Source: Streptomyces filamentosus (lineage in GTDB: Bacteria; Actinomycetota; Actinomycetes; Streptomycetales; Streptomycetaceae). Taken from it: DNA of 64,000 nucleotides. The notes under the pieces are model-generated. The model was not told where the DNA came from, searched no databases, and worked only from the letters and a program-made list of their open reading frames with translations. The stretch is from positions 1,206,501-1,270,500 of the forward strand of contig NZ_BNBE01000003.1 in NCBI RefSeq assembly GCF_014654895.1. Reading direction: 5' to 3'. Positions 8,695-17,296 of this stretch are shown in pieces. Numbering within the stretch: the first letter of the stretch is position 1; every line of letters starts with the position of its first letter. Made by a program: the position numbers and the translations under genes.

Positions 8695-9116
8695 CGGCCG
8701 GCCCGGACGTCGGCGACGTGCACGAGCTGGCCCACGGCGGTGGTGGTGTACCAGCCGCAGTCGATCAGGGCGTCGTCGCCGGGGTACTTCGGCAGGAGGG
8801 CGTCCTCCATGGCCCGCAGGTGGATCAGGCAGTCCGGGCAGCGGCGCGAGAGATGCACGAGGTAGCGGGGGTGGGCAGTCACGTAGGACTGTTGCCCGCC
8901 GGTCGCGTCACGCAGGCGCCAGCCGTCCTCGTCGGTCGGCAGATGCCAGGACGGTGCGACCACGCGCATCGCGTCGCCCCACAGCTCGCCACCGGCTACG
9001 CCCTTCAGGACGACGACCGTGTCACCGGCCTGGAAGTGGGAGTGGGTGACGTCCCGGTCGGGAGTGAGCGGGTCGGGAGTGAGCGCGACCACGGGGTCGG
9101 GCGGGAGCTGGGACAT
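8691..9116 (-). CDS. Hypothetical first gene of leftward operon
   Basis: 141 aa, ATG at 9116 with AAGGA upstream. Begins MSQLPPDPVVALTPDPLTP and has a beta-rich core (AGDTVVVLKGVAGGELWGDAMRVV) followed by a CPDC motif and DCGWYTTTAVGQLVHV. The Cys pair could bind a metal. It is the first gene after the 54-bp conserved element at 9160-9213 and is coupled by GTGA to the relaxase-like gene. No family recognised. Confidence 0.65.
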   Translation of the reverse strand: MSQLPPDPVVALTPDPLTPDRDVTHSHFQAGDTVVVLKGVAGGELWGDAMRVVAPSWHLPTDEDGWRLRDATGGQQSYVTAHPRYLVHLSRRCPDCLIHLRAMEDALLPKYPGDDALIDCGWYTTTAVGQLVHVADVRAGR

Positions 9117-9159
9117 GCGATTCCTTCCACGCGGGGCGGATGCGGTGGGAGGAACAATG

Positions 9160-9213
9160 GTCCGGAGGATCGCCGGTTTGGCTAACCGGCGATCGTCGGC
9201 TATGTTGCGCCGC
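9160..9213 (-). promoter_or_regulatory. 54-bp conserved palindromic element, left copy
   Basis: Reading on the minus strand this 54-bp stretch matches 29820-29873 at all but two positions. Its core is an inverted repeat GATCGCCGGTT and AACCGGCGATC with a 5-base spacer. It ends 44 bases before the ATG at 9116. Two copies of this length with outward orientation, each just upstream of an operon, suggest a shared operator or promoter that controls both arms of the element. No regulator is proven. Confidence 0.6.
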
Positions 9214-9369
9214 GAACGAACGGATCGGCGCCGAACCTGAACGCATCGGCCGATCCGGTGGTAGGCGACCGGGGCGCCTGTAACTCGCTGACGCGGTCGA
9301 CCTTGCACCAGTCCGCTGCCCGTTGTCAGTAGTGCCCGCTAAGTTCCTCCCGAGCGCGGGGAGGGCGCC

Positions 9370-9933
9370 TTGGGCCGCAAGAAGCAGGACATGTGGATCA
9401 GGCTGATGGTGCTGTTCACCAACATGGGGCGCTGCGTCTACTGCGATGTCGCAGAATCACAGGAGATCGACCACGTCATTCCTGTGAAGCACGGGGGTCG
9501 GGACCACTGGTCCAATCTGGTCCCGGCCTGTGAGCCGTGCAACCAGGGCAAGAGCGCAAAGGGACTGTTGGCGTGGGTTGCTGAGCTGACGTATCAGCGC
9601 TACAGGGTGGAAGCCAGCACCTGGCCATACGGGGACAAGGGCCTGTGGTGGATGCGGGAGAGAATCGAGCGCGAATTCGACGAGGTCATGGCTCGCGTCG
9701 AGGGGGTCAAGTCGGAGTTGGACGACGAGGCGCGCAGGGACTGGTTCCTTGACCGCTATTGGCATCTCAGGAAGAACGATCCGGTCTACATCTGGCGTGG
9801 CTGGATTTCGAGCCACGTAGAGAAGGCCCGTGAGGAAGGCTGGCCGAAGCCGCCCCCGCCGCCGCGCATGAGGGTCGTACGAACCCGCCTCGGGCAGGTG
9901 ATGGAGCCGATCCCAGAAGGCGAGGCAACGTGA
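9370..9933 (+). CDS. HNH endonuclease
   Basis: 187 aa, TTG at 9370 with GGGAGGG seven bases upstream; an ATG at 9391 is an alternative. The HNH fold is clear: C22-x2-C25, D34-H35, HGG at 41-43, N49 and C54-x2-C57, the zinc-stabilised beta-beta-alpha-metal nuclease pattern. The C-terminal 130 residues are rich in Trp and charged residues. It is transcribed away from the leftward operon and has slightly lower third-position GC than its neighbours, suggesting separate acquisition. Such nucleases act in restriction, phage packaging or homing; the role here is unknown. Confidence 0.88.
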   Translation: MGRKKQDMWIRLMVLFTNMGRCVYCDVAESQEIDHVIPVKHGGRDHWSNLVPACEPCNQGKSAKGLLAWVAELTYQRYRVEASTWPYGDKGLWWMRERIEREFDEVMARVEGVKSELDDEARRDWFLDRYWHLRKNDPVYIWRGWISSHVEKAREEGWPKPPPPPRMRVVRTRLGQVMEPIPEGEAT

Positions 9934-9994
9934 CGGTGGCCTGTACACAGGAGGGCCTGCCTGTCGTACGAGCCCGACTGTGTGCTGGCCGCCA

Positions 9995-10549
9995 TCAGCG
10001 GAACGGGTTCTCCGTCCCGCGGTCGCCCTCACCGGCGGCATCCAGGAGTTCGAGCAGGTCAGAGCCCTCGGCTTCACGCTGGTCGATCCACCACCCGGCG
10101 CGGGTGATCGAGCGGGCCTTCTCTTCCAACTCTGCCCAGTCCGCCTCGTCCCAGGAACCCTCGACGACCAAGGCGGCGTACGCCGAGGTCATCAGCTGGT
10201 GGCGGGATCGCTCGCCCCAGTCCAGAGCCTTCTCCGGTCCCTCCAGCTGCGGCATGTCGAACTGCTTCGCCCACGCGGCGGCAGCCTCCTGCTCCGCAGC
10301 CCGCTTGGCCGCGAGCCACTCCTCCTTGGACTGCGTGTCGGCGTCACGGGCCGCCTTCCAGCAGTCGGTGCAGTCCCGGCCGGCGAGCCAGCGGGCGAAG
10401 CCGGCCCGCCGGTCGGCCGACCGGTTCGACAGATCGTGGGTGACGGTGTGTCCACAGTTGTGGACGACCTCGAAGGACGTGGCCACCCCCGGCGAGTTCC
10501 GCTTGATGGGCGTTACGTTCGAGGTCTGGCTGCTGGTCTGGGTCTTCAA
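9995..10549 (-). CDS. Hypothetical protein with CxxC pair
   Basis: 184 aa, TTG at 10549 with a GAGAGG about eight bases upstream. Contains HNCGHTVTHDL and CTDCWKAARDADT, a His/Cys set that could form a zinc site (residues 31-61), followed by a charged helical region (EEWLAAKRAAEQEAAAAWAKQFD). Lies between the HNH nuclease (convergent) and the VWA gene. Proteins of this layout occur in actinobacterial mobile elements, but no function is known to me. Confidence 0.6.
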   Translation of the reverse strand: MKTQTSSQTSNVTPIKRNSPGVATSFEVVHNCGHTVTHDLSNRSADRRAGFARWLAGRDCTDCWKAARDADTQSKEEWLAAKRAAEQEAAAAWAKQFDMPQLEGPEKALDWGERSRHQLMTSAYAALVVEGSWDEADWAELEEKARSITRAGWWIDQREAEGSDLLELLDAAGEGDRGTENPFR

Positions 10550-10694
10550 ATCAGGTGCCTCTCGTTGGCGGTTGGGGTGACGGCCTGCGTCGTTGCGCAG
10601 GGCCGTGCATCAGATGCGCGATTCATGCGGCGAACGGAGTAGGTCCGGAACGCCTGGTGGTTGTCTCGGGGACGCTTCCGCCTTCTGCGTCGTC

Positions 10695-12494
10695 TCAGCG
10701 CGTCCTGCGGATGGCGTCTGTGGCCGCCGTGGCGATGGCGGCGGGAGCGCTGGAGGGCCGGGGCAGGTGCAGCAAGGTGGTCCCCGGCAAGTGGCGGGAC
10801 TCCGCGGTGAGGGTGAGCTGGAGTACGGCGCAGCCGGCGGTCGTGAGCTGCTTGACGCGGGTGACGGCTTGAGCGGTTTCGTCGCTGCCGTAGTGGGCGT
10901 CGGTGACGATCACGAGGAGGCGGCCGGCGCCGGGGCGGCTGAGTTCGAGGCCGTGGTCGAGTGCGTCGATGGCGTCGCCGAGGTTGTGGTGGCCGCCTGT
11001 GGCGTCGAACGTCGTCACGCGCTCTGGTGCTCGGTGGCTGGGTCGGGTCAGTGCGGTCAGGTGCCTGTCATAGGCGATGGTGGCGGTACGGGAGTCGGGG
11101 TCGGTGAGGGCTGCTGCGCGTGCCACGATCCAGGCAGCGGACGCGACGGGCGCGCAGGCGGCACGCATGGAGCCGGAGACGTCGACGGCGATACCCACGC
11201 GCAGCGGTGGGGTGGGGGAGTTCCGGCGGCGGGTGTGGGTGAACGGTTCCGCGGTGGGGACCGATCCGGCCGCGCGTTGAGCGTCGCGGGCGAGGGCCGC
11301 TCGCATGTTGAGGCGGCCGGGCGGGGTGGGGCTGGTGGTCCGTTCCTCGGTCCGCTCGCGGTAGGCGGCTGCACGCAGGGCGCGGCTCAGGCGTGCGGCG
11401 GCACTCTGCTCGGCGGCGGTGGGCCTGCGGGTGCCGGTGACCGGGTTGTTGCGAGGCGCCGGTGTGCCGTCGGGGGCGACGGTGGTGCCACGGGGGTTGA
11501 AGACCGACTTGGCGGTGGCGGCGGCTTTGCGCCGCTGGCCGGCCCGCTGGGCGCGGTCCTGAGCCTGCGCCTTGGACCGGGCGGCCATGGCGTTGGCCGC
11601 TGCGGCCTGTGCCGCGAGGTCGGCGGCGTCGGTGGCTGCCGTACTGTCCATGACGACCCTCACGGCGCCGGACAGCAGATCGGTGAGGTTCTCCGGCACG
11701 GGCAGGGCGGGGGCCGCGGTGTCCAGAGCGTCGCACCATTCTTGAGCGTGCGCGAGCATGGTCGTGGCGTCGTGGTCGCCGCACTGGTGGGCTGCGATCC
11801 AGATGCTGGTGAGCGTGGCCAGCAGGTCTGCGCCCAGCACCTTTTCGCACAGATCGGCGACGGCCCGGGTCTCGCCGGCGTCCAGGATGCCGACGTCACG
11901 GCGGCCGAGGATCAGGGCCGCCACGGCGGCGGCGTGCTCGATGCCCTGGAGGGTGGGGTGGGCGATGTCGGGCATGACCAGGGTTCGGGCGCTGGTGCGC
12001 AGGTACGTGCGGTCCGTGGGCCGCCTGGTCAGGTGTGCGCCTTCGACACGGCTCTCCTCCAGCAGGAGTGCGGCCTCGACGACGCGGGGGTTCGCTCCGG
12101 CAGGCGCCGTCCAGACGGAGTGGGCCGCGTGCGCGGCCTCGTGGACGAACACTCCCCAGGCGGCGGGATACCGCTCCTCGTCGCCCACGATCCGCGGATG
12201 GATCTCGTGGGGCTGGAGCGGGGCGAACAGGCCGGCGTCGAACTCGACCTCGCCCAGGGTCGGGAAGTAGGCGGCGGGTGCGCCGCTGCGCGTGCCGGGG
12301 CGGCAGGTGACGAGGAGGTCCTGGCGCCCGGAGAGGGCGACCAGCCGATCGCCGAGTTCGGCTCCCACGCGCAGCCACGCGGCCGGGGAGGAACGGGGCT
12401 GCGCGGGCGGGGCGCCGTCGTCGTCCCATCGCGCGAGGTCGGCGTCGTCCTCCGGCGTGGTGGCGGGGGCCTGGACGTGGCGGTGGGCGCTCAT
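10695..12494 (-). CDS. Metallopeptidase-like / VWA domain protein
   Basis: 599 aa, ATG at 12494 overlapping the TGA of the MoxR gene (ATGA). The N-terminal part has FVHEAAHAAHS near residue 115, the HExxH-like zinc signature of the putative metallopeptidase domain that is found fused to VWA domains. The C-terminal part has a von Willebrand A fold with the MIDAS motif AVDVSGSM near residue 436 and a Thr/Asp-rich continuation (VIVTDAHYGSDETAQ). The middle is Ala/Arg-rich. Coupling to a MoxR AAA+ ATPase is the classic partnership, in which the ATPase and VWA protein together remodel a target. The target on this element is unknown. Confidence 0.85.
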   Translation of the reverse strand: MSAHRHVQAPATTPEDDADLARWDDDGAPPAQPRSSPAAWLRVGAELGDRLVALSGRQDLLVTCRPGTRSGAPAAYFPTLGEVEFDAGLFAPLQPHEIHPRIVGDEERYPAAWGVFVHEAAHAAHSVWTAPAGANPRVVEAALLLEESRVEGAHLTRRPTDRTYLRTSARTLVMPDIAHPTLQGIEHAAAVAALILGRRDVGILDAGETRAVADLCEKVLGADLLATLTSIWIAAHQCGDHDATTMLAHAQEWCDALDTAAPALPVPENLTDLLSGAVRVVMDSTAATDAADLAAQAAAANAMAARSKAQAQDRAQRAGQRRKAAATAKSVFNPRGTTVAPDGTPAPRNNPVTGTRRPTAAEQSAAARLSRALRAAAYRERTEERTTSPTPPGRLNMRAALARDAQRAAGSVPTAEPFTHTRRRNSPTPPLRVGIAVDVSGSMRAACAPVASAAWIVARAAALTDPDSRTATIAYDRHLTALTRPSHRAPERVTTFDATGGHHNLGDAIDALDHGLELSRPGAGRLLVIVTDAHYGSDETAQAVTRVKQLTTAGCAVLQLTLTAESRHLPGTTLLHLPRPSSAPAAIATAATDAIRRTR

Positions 12495-13687
12495 CGCGAG
12501 CGGCCCCGGTGCGCGGAGCCGGTGCTGCCCGGAGGCTGCCGGACGACCGAGGCGGAAAGCTGCTTGCCGAGGGTGAGGGGCGCGACCTCCTTGACGCCGA
12601 CAGCCTTGATGATGGCTGCGGCGACGGCGTCGCGATCCTCCACAGGAGCGATGCCGACCAGGTTCGCGAGCGCGGCCTTGGTGCCGAGGACGGCCTCGGT
12701 CTTCTGGTAGCTGATCAGTTCCCGCAGCTGGGGGGCCCAGCCCAGCTCGCCGAGTTCGACCTGGCGGGCGAGGTGCCGGGCGACCCGGACCACCCGGGCA
12801 TCGATCTTCAGCGCCAGGGCGAGGTCGTAGTCCGTGCCGATCTGGATCTGCACGCTGAACCGGCTCGCGAGCGCCTCCGTCAGCACCGCGCCGTGGACGC
12901 CGGGATTGTGGCCCGCCACCACGTAGAAGCCCGGCTCGGCCTTGATGGTCTCGCCCTTGTGGGCCTTGACCTGGATCTGCCTGCGCCCGTCCATCGCCGG
13001 ATACAGCGCCGCCAGGACCTTCGGCGAGATCAAGGTGGCATCGTCGATCAGCAGGGCGCGGCCCTCGGTCATCGCGGTGACCAGCGGACCGTACTGGAAG
13101 ACGTAGTTGCCGCCGTCGTCCTGTGTGTACTCGCCGATCAAGTCGCCGACCGTGGTGTCGCCGTCACCGGCGACGGTGAGCAGGTCCGGGAACGCCGCCT
13201 CGACCAGACTCGTCTTGCCGGTGCCCGGAGGGCCGTAGAGCAGCACCGGCACGTCGGCATCGCGCAAGCGATTCAACGCCTCGACGTCGGGCAGATCGGC
13301 CAGCTCCCGGGGGTGGTAGAGCTGGCCCCCTGCCCGGCGGATGGGGCCGGTCTGCCTGGGCGTGGCTGCCGCGAGAATGGTCGTGCGGGCCGTGGCCGCC
13401 TGGGCGCGGGGAGAGTGGGTGCCCGGCGGACTGATCACAGCGGTCTGCGCAGCTGCGGCGGTCTTCGCGTTCGCTCGGAACTCCGGTTGTCCGGTTCCGC
13501 CTTGGTCGGCCTCCCCGCGTGTCACCAAGGTCAGGGCCGCGTTGCGGACGGCGCCGTGGGAGTGGCCCAGCTGCCTGGCCATCTCCCCGATGGTGAGCGC
13601 GTCCGCCGGCCGGTCGGCCAGCAGTCGGGCCACCTTGGCCCGCAGCTCGCCGCCCTTGGTGCGCGTAGGCGTTACGGGTGTGGTCAA
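12491..13687 (-). CDS. MoxR-family AAA+ ATPase with N-terminal wHTH
   Basis: 398 aa, TTG at 13687 with AAGGA upstream. Residues 15-70 form a winged-helix-like region (RAKVARLLADRPADALTIGE). The AAA+ domain has Walker A YGPPGTGKTS near residue 150, Walker B RALLIDDATLI near 206, sensor-like VVAGHNP near 253 and the arginine-bearing ALASRFSVQI. This is the MoxR group, chaperone-like ATPases that usually work with VWA proteins. The four-base overlap with the downstream metallopeptidase/VWA gene indicates one functional unit. The N-terminal DNA-binding-like extension is unusual and may link the complex to DNA. Confidence 0.88.
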   Translation of the reverse strand: MTTPVTPTRTKGGELRAKVARLLADRPADALTIGEMARQLGHSHGAVRNAALTLVTRGEADQGGTGQPEFRANAKTAAAAQTAVISPPGTHSPRAQAATARTTILAAATPRQTGPIRRAGGQLYHPRELADLPDVEALNRLRDADVPVLLYGPPGTGKTSLVEAAFPDLLTVAGDGDTTVGDLIGEYTQDDGGNYVFQYGPLVTAMTEGRALLIDDATLISPKVLAALYPAMDGRRQIQVKAHKGETIKAEPGFYVVAGHNPGVHGAVLTEALASRFSVQIQIGTDYDLALALKIDARVVRVARHLARQVELGELGWAPQLRELISYQKTEAVLGTKAALANLVGIAPVEDRDAVAAAIIKAVGVKEVAPLTLGKQLSASVVRQPPGSTGSAHRGRSR

Positions 13688-13811
13688 AACGAGATTCCTT
13701 CAACGGGTGCGGGTGGGGTTGGCGATGCGCTGGAGAGGCCGACCGATCCGGGACCGGATCACGGACTGTGCCGCCATCGGCGACGGGTCAACCGGGGCGC
13801 ACCGTCGGCGC

Positions 13812-14060
13812 TCATCCGCCGACAGAGGACTGAGTCCAGGTGCACGGGGTGTCCGGCGACGAGTAGTTCGCCGGCTGCCGAGCAGGCCCGTGCGTCCGCT
13901 CCGTATCAGGTTCCGTCGATCGGCAGGCGCAGACTGGCGCCTCTTCGAATCCGTCCTGGAGCAGGATCCGCCGGGCGGCGGCGTTGTAGCTGGTGGTGGT
14001 GATCTCGCTGGTGATGGTGTGCCGGATCGTCATGAACGGCTCTGCTGGTGCTTCGGGCAT
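13812..14060 (-). CDS. Small hypothetical protein
   Basis: 82 aa from ATG 14060, with AGGAG eight bases upstream. The sequence MPEAPAEPFMTIRHTITSEI is followed by TTTSYNAAARRILLQDGFEEAPVCACRSTEPD and a polar tail. Two Cys in CACR. No known family. It lies 30 bp after the MFS transporter gene in the same direction and may be co-transcribed with it. Confidence 0.5.
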   Translation of the reverse strand: MPEAPAEPFMTIRHTITSEITTTSYNAAARRILLQDGFEEAPVCACRSTEPDTERTHGPARQPANYSSPDTPCTWTQSSVGG

Positions 14061-14089
14061 GGAGGATCTCCTATCGGTGGTGTCGTGGA

Positions 14090-15337
14090 TCAGGGCGTCT
14101 TGTGCCGGCCGCGGCGGTCCTGGTGTCCGGAGTGGCCGAGGCGTCGGCGTGCGGCGAGCAGGACGACGAGCGCGAAGGCCGCGCCGGCGGCAGGGAGCGC
14201 TGCGGTGGTGAGGGGCTGCTCGGCGAGGCGCCCGGCCAGGGCGGTGCCGGCGGACTGTCCGGTGCCGATCGACAGGATCAGCCACGCGTACGCCTCGCTC
14301 GTGCGACCGGCGGGGGTCAGGGCGTCGGTGGTCACGTAGGCGCATGCGACCACGACGGTCAGGAACACACCGGGCACGGCGACCGCGGCGGGAGCCGCGT
14401 ACGGGCCCGGGAGAGCAACGAGCGGGAGCCAGCCGGCCAGGAAGAAGGTTCCGCCGCCGATCAGCCGATCCGTGGTGGTACTTCTCCAGCGGCGGCGTCC
14501 GTAGAGGAGGCCGCCGAGGAAGCTGCCGGTCGAGAACGCGGCGGGCAGGATCCCGGAGAGCAGATCCTGCCCGTGACGCTCGGCCATGGCGACCGCCCAC
14601 ACGTTCATGGCCCCGATCGCGAACCCGATGCCGGTGAGGGAGACGAACAGCAGCACCAGGCCGGGGCTGGCCAACCGGTGTGCCACCCCGGCCTGTGCCT
14701 GCGCGGACGGTGTCGGACGCCAGAGCCGGGACGGCGGCGCGAAGGCGACCACGACGGTGCCGACCAGACCGAAGGCGGCGGTGACGGCAAGCGCGACGGG
14801 CGGGGTGTACGAAGCGGCGAGCGCGGCGACGAGCAGGGGGCCGGCGATGTACAGCAGGCCCTGCGTGCCGGTGTCGAGGGCGAGCGCGGCGTGCCGCAGC
14901 CGCGAGTCGGGCAGCACGCTCGGCCACAGCGCCCGGAGCCCTGCCTCCAAAGCGGGCGTGGTCAGGCCGCTGGCGACGACGATGGCTGTGGCCAGGCCCG
15001 GTCCGCCGTACGGTCCGGCCAGCGGGAGGGCCACCAGGAGAGCCGAGTTGAGCAGGGCGGCGGGAAGATGTACCGCGGTCTGGCCGTAGCGGTCCATGAG
15101 GCGCCCCTTGACCGGTTGGGCCAGAGCGGACGCGAGCCCGTACAGGGCGCTGAGCAGCCCGCCGAAGGCGATGCTGCCGCCGCTCGTGGTGGCCCACAGG
15201 ACGATGGCGACGGGCGCCATGCCGTTGGGGAGGCGGCCGACGAGGGTGCCGCCGAGCAGGCGGGCGACGTACGGGCTGACCAGCACCGCGCCGTAGGTGA
15301 TGCGCGGTGCTTGGGCCGGGGGTGCGGTCAGGGACAA
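14090..15337 (-). CDS. MFS transporter
   Basis: 415 aa, TTG at 15337. About twelve hydrophobic segments are visible, with a conserved loop between helices 2 and 3 (LAQPVKGRLMDRYG, the MFS motif A region) and a basic C-terminus. It resembles drug-efflux type MFS proteins such as the one at 33-34 kb. Substrate unknown. A second efflux-like MFS, an ATP-grasp ligase and a glycosyltransferase elsewhere in the element hint at a small metabolite cargo. Confidence 0.85.
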   Translation of the reverse strand: MSLTAPPAQAPRITYGAVLVSPYVARLLGGTLVGRLPNGMAPVAIVLWATTSGGSIAFGGLLSALYGLASALAQPVKGRLMDRYGQTAVHLPAALLNSALLVALPLAGPYGGPGLATAIVVASGLTTPALEAGLRALWPSVLPDSRLRHAALALDTGTQGLLYIAGPLLVAALAASYTPPVALAVTAAFGLVGTVVVAFAPPSRLWRPTPSAQAQAGVAHRLASPGLVLLFVSLTGIGFAIGAMNVWAVAMAERHGQDLLSGILPAAFSTGSFLGGLLYGRRRWRSTTTDRLIGGGTFFLAGWLPLVALPGPYAAPAAVAVPGVFLTVVVACAYVTTDALTPAGRTSEAYAWLILSIGTGQSAGTALAGRLAEQPLTTAALPAAGAAFALVVLLAARRRLGHSGHQDRRGRHKTP

Positions 15338-15367
15338 GAAGGGTTTTCTCTCGGGGGAGGCGACGCC

Positions 15368-16522
15368 TCAGCGGTGGCGGGCGGCCGTGCTGGTGCGAGG
15401 TGGCGGCGTGGGCGGTGCGGTGTCCACGGCAGGGCTGGGGCGGAAGCGCGGTACGGGAGTGCGGTGCGGCGGCAGGACGGCGACGGTCGCGCCGAGGTCC
15501 TCGGCCGCCTCCTCGACTACGCGGGCGAGGAACTCGACCTGGCGGCCGAGTGCGGCGAGCCGGGCGGCGATCTGACGGCCCTGCACGGTCTCCAGCGCAC
15601 CGGCGAACTGGGCGCCGGTTTCCAGGAGTTCCTGGAGGCGGGCCATCGGGCCCGCGTCGTAGCCGCGCTGGGTGGCGCTGAGGAGCGCGTTGGACGCGTC
15701 ACCGGCGTGCTGGGCCTCGACGATGTCCCGGATGAGTTCCTGCAGCGACACCTCGGGCGCGGGCGCGGCCCGGTTGAACTCGGAGACATCGGCCCGCAGT
15801 ACACCGGGCGGAACTGCGGCGGGCAGGATCTGTCCGGCTTCGTATTCATGGGCGTAGTGGCCGATCACCTGCCAGCCCGGTGCGTCCGGGTCGCCTCTCA
15901 GCGCGACCACCGTCGAGTCGTCGTTCTCGACCAGGTAGGCGAGGGTGATCGGCTGTCCGTCCGCGGCGTACCAGGACTCGGTGAGCTGCAGCTCGCCCCG
16001 CCTCTGCGCGGCCCGGGCGAGCTCGGTCCACATCTGCTGCTCTTCGCCGGTCAGCGGGGCCTTGTGCTGTTGGCGCTGGTCGAGGTCGGCGAGGTGACTG
16101 GCGATGAAGCCGTGGTCCGCCCAGGTGGTGAGGTGCGGCCACAGAGCCTTGAACTGGGCGCGTTCGCCCGCGGGGCCGGGGGCGGTCGGCCGGTCGAGCA
16201 CTCGGCGGATCGCGGCAGTGGAGGCGGCCAGGCTGTCCAGCACGGTCCGCCACCCAGCCAGGTGCCGGGTGGGCGGCAGCTCATCGAGCGCACGGCGGGC
16301 AGTATCGAGCAGGGCATCGGCGCACGGCGCAAGGTACGTGGTGTACGCCTCGGCGGCCGCCCTGTCGCGGTGGGCACGCACATCGGCGGCGGCGTCTTGG
16401 TGGACGGTGCGTCCGTAGCGGTCGCGGGTCATGTCCAGCGCGGTCTCGGTCTCGCGGTCGATGACCGCCATCCGCAGCCGGAAGTTGCGGGCCCCGTCGG
16501 TGAGGCTGCTTCCGGGTGTCAT
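15368..16522 (-). CDS. Hypothetical helical protein
   Basis: 384 aa, ATG at 16522 overlapping the upstream TGA (ATGA). Largely helical and charged, with repeated Ala/Arg helices (DTARRALDELPPTRHLAGWR, GALETVQGRQIAARLAALGRQVEFLARVVEEAAEDLG) and a central beta-rich part (ADGQPITLAYLVENDDSTVVALRGD). No signal peptide or membrane helix. Possibly a structural or regulatory partner in the conjugation cluster. Family not recognised. Confidence 0.65.
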   Translation of the reverse strand: MTPGSSLTDGARNFRLRMAVIDRETETALDMTRDRYGRTVHQDAAADVRAHRDRAAAEAYTTYLAPCADALLDTARRALDELPPTRHLAGWRTVLDSLAASTAAIRRVLDRPTAPGPAGERAQFKALWPHLTTWADHGFIASHLADLDQRQQHKAPLTGEEQQMWTELARAAQRRGELQLTESWYAADGQPITLAYLVENDDSTVVALRGDPDAPGWQVIGHYAHEYEAGQILPAAVPPGVLRADVSEFNRAAPAPEVSLQELIRDIVEAQHAGDASNALLSATQRGYDAGPMARLQELLETGAQFAGALETVQGRQIAARLAALGRQVEFLARVVEEAAEDLGATVAVLPPHRTPVPRFRPSPAVDTAPPTPPPRTSTAARHR

Positions 16523-16977
16523 CGGGATCGCCCGCCGCCTGCGGCCGTCAGGTGGACGGTGGGCGCGTAGGTGGGCCTCGGCGGGATCGGCCGGGCGGTC
16601 GGCGGGGAAGTGGTGGGTGGCGCGGCGCGCTGTGTGGTTCGGCCGGCAGCGGCCTGCGCGAGCCCGCTGCGCCGCTCCTGCAGTCCGCTCGGGCGGATCG
16701 GGCGCGGCGGGCCGGCCGATGCAGCGGGGTCGAGAGCGATGTCGGCGTGCACCGTGTAGCCCTGTCGCCGCAGGTCGTGGACGGCCTGACGGGTGCGGCG
16801 GGGGCCGTCGTTCTCGGGTTCGACGAGCCGGTACAGCCGCGGTTGCCCGGGGACGGGCTCGAACTGCTCTCGCTCCAGGAACCAGTGGGCGAGGTGCGCG
16901 GGCATGGAGGCGGTGAAGGAGGCGACGAAGCCGTAGTCCTTGTGGGTACCGAAGGCGAAGTGGGTGCCGGGTTGCAA
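16519..16977 (-). CDS. Hypothetical protein
   Basis: 152 aa, TTG at 16977. It opens MQPGTHFAFGTHKDYGFVAS and has a compact folded first half (ASMPAHLAHWFLEREQFEPV...RQAVHDLRRQGYTVHADIAL) followed by a Pro/Thr-rich disordered half. Coupled by ATGA to the following gene. Function unknown. Confidence 0.65.
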   Translation of the reverse strand: MQPGTHFAFGTHKDYGFVASFTASMPAHLAHWFLEREQFEPVPGQPRLYRLVEPENDGPRRTRQAVHDLRRQGYTVHADIALDPAASAGPPRPIRPSGLQERRSGLAQAAAGRTTQRAAPPTTSPPTARPIPPRPTYAPTVHLTAAGGGRSR

Positions 16978-17120
16978 AGGGGCGGGATTCTCCTCACAGG
17001 TCGGTGGTGGAGCTGATCGGCGTCTGTCATGCGCAGGGCGGGCAGTGCGAAGGGCTCAGTGGAGTGGGAGCAGCGAGAGCCGGTGGCGCTGGCGCGCGCA
17101 GGCCGGCATCGGGGAGGGGC

Positions 17121-17280
17121 TCATTGCCGGTGGGCCGTACGGCGGATCAGGGCGATGACGGCGGCCTCGTCGGTGCCCGTCGACAGGCGGCCGACGCCTC
17201 CTTCGTTCGGCAGGAAGTCCGTCCCCGCCCGGGCGCTGCTCGCCCGTGGTGATGCCGACGCCCGTGCTCCGCCTGGGCAA
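17121..17280 (-). pseudogene. Small ORF with one-base frame break
   Basis: TTG at 17280 opens LPRRSTGVGITTGEQRPGGD with strong third-position GC; at about 17223 the coding frame changes and continues DFLPNEGGVGRLSTGTDEAA to a TGA at 17121. Removing one G gives a 52-aa protein. Neither half has its own start or stop that would make a normal gene. Downstream of the glycosyltransferase gene. Function unknown. Confidence 0.4.
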
Positions 17281-17296
17281 CGGGGCGTCCCGCGTG

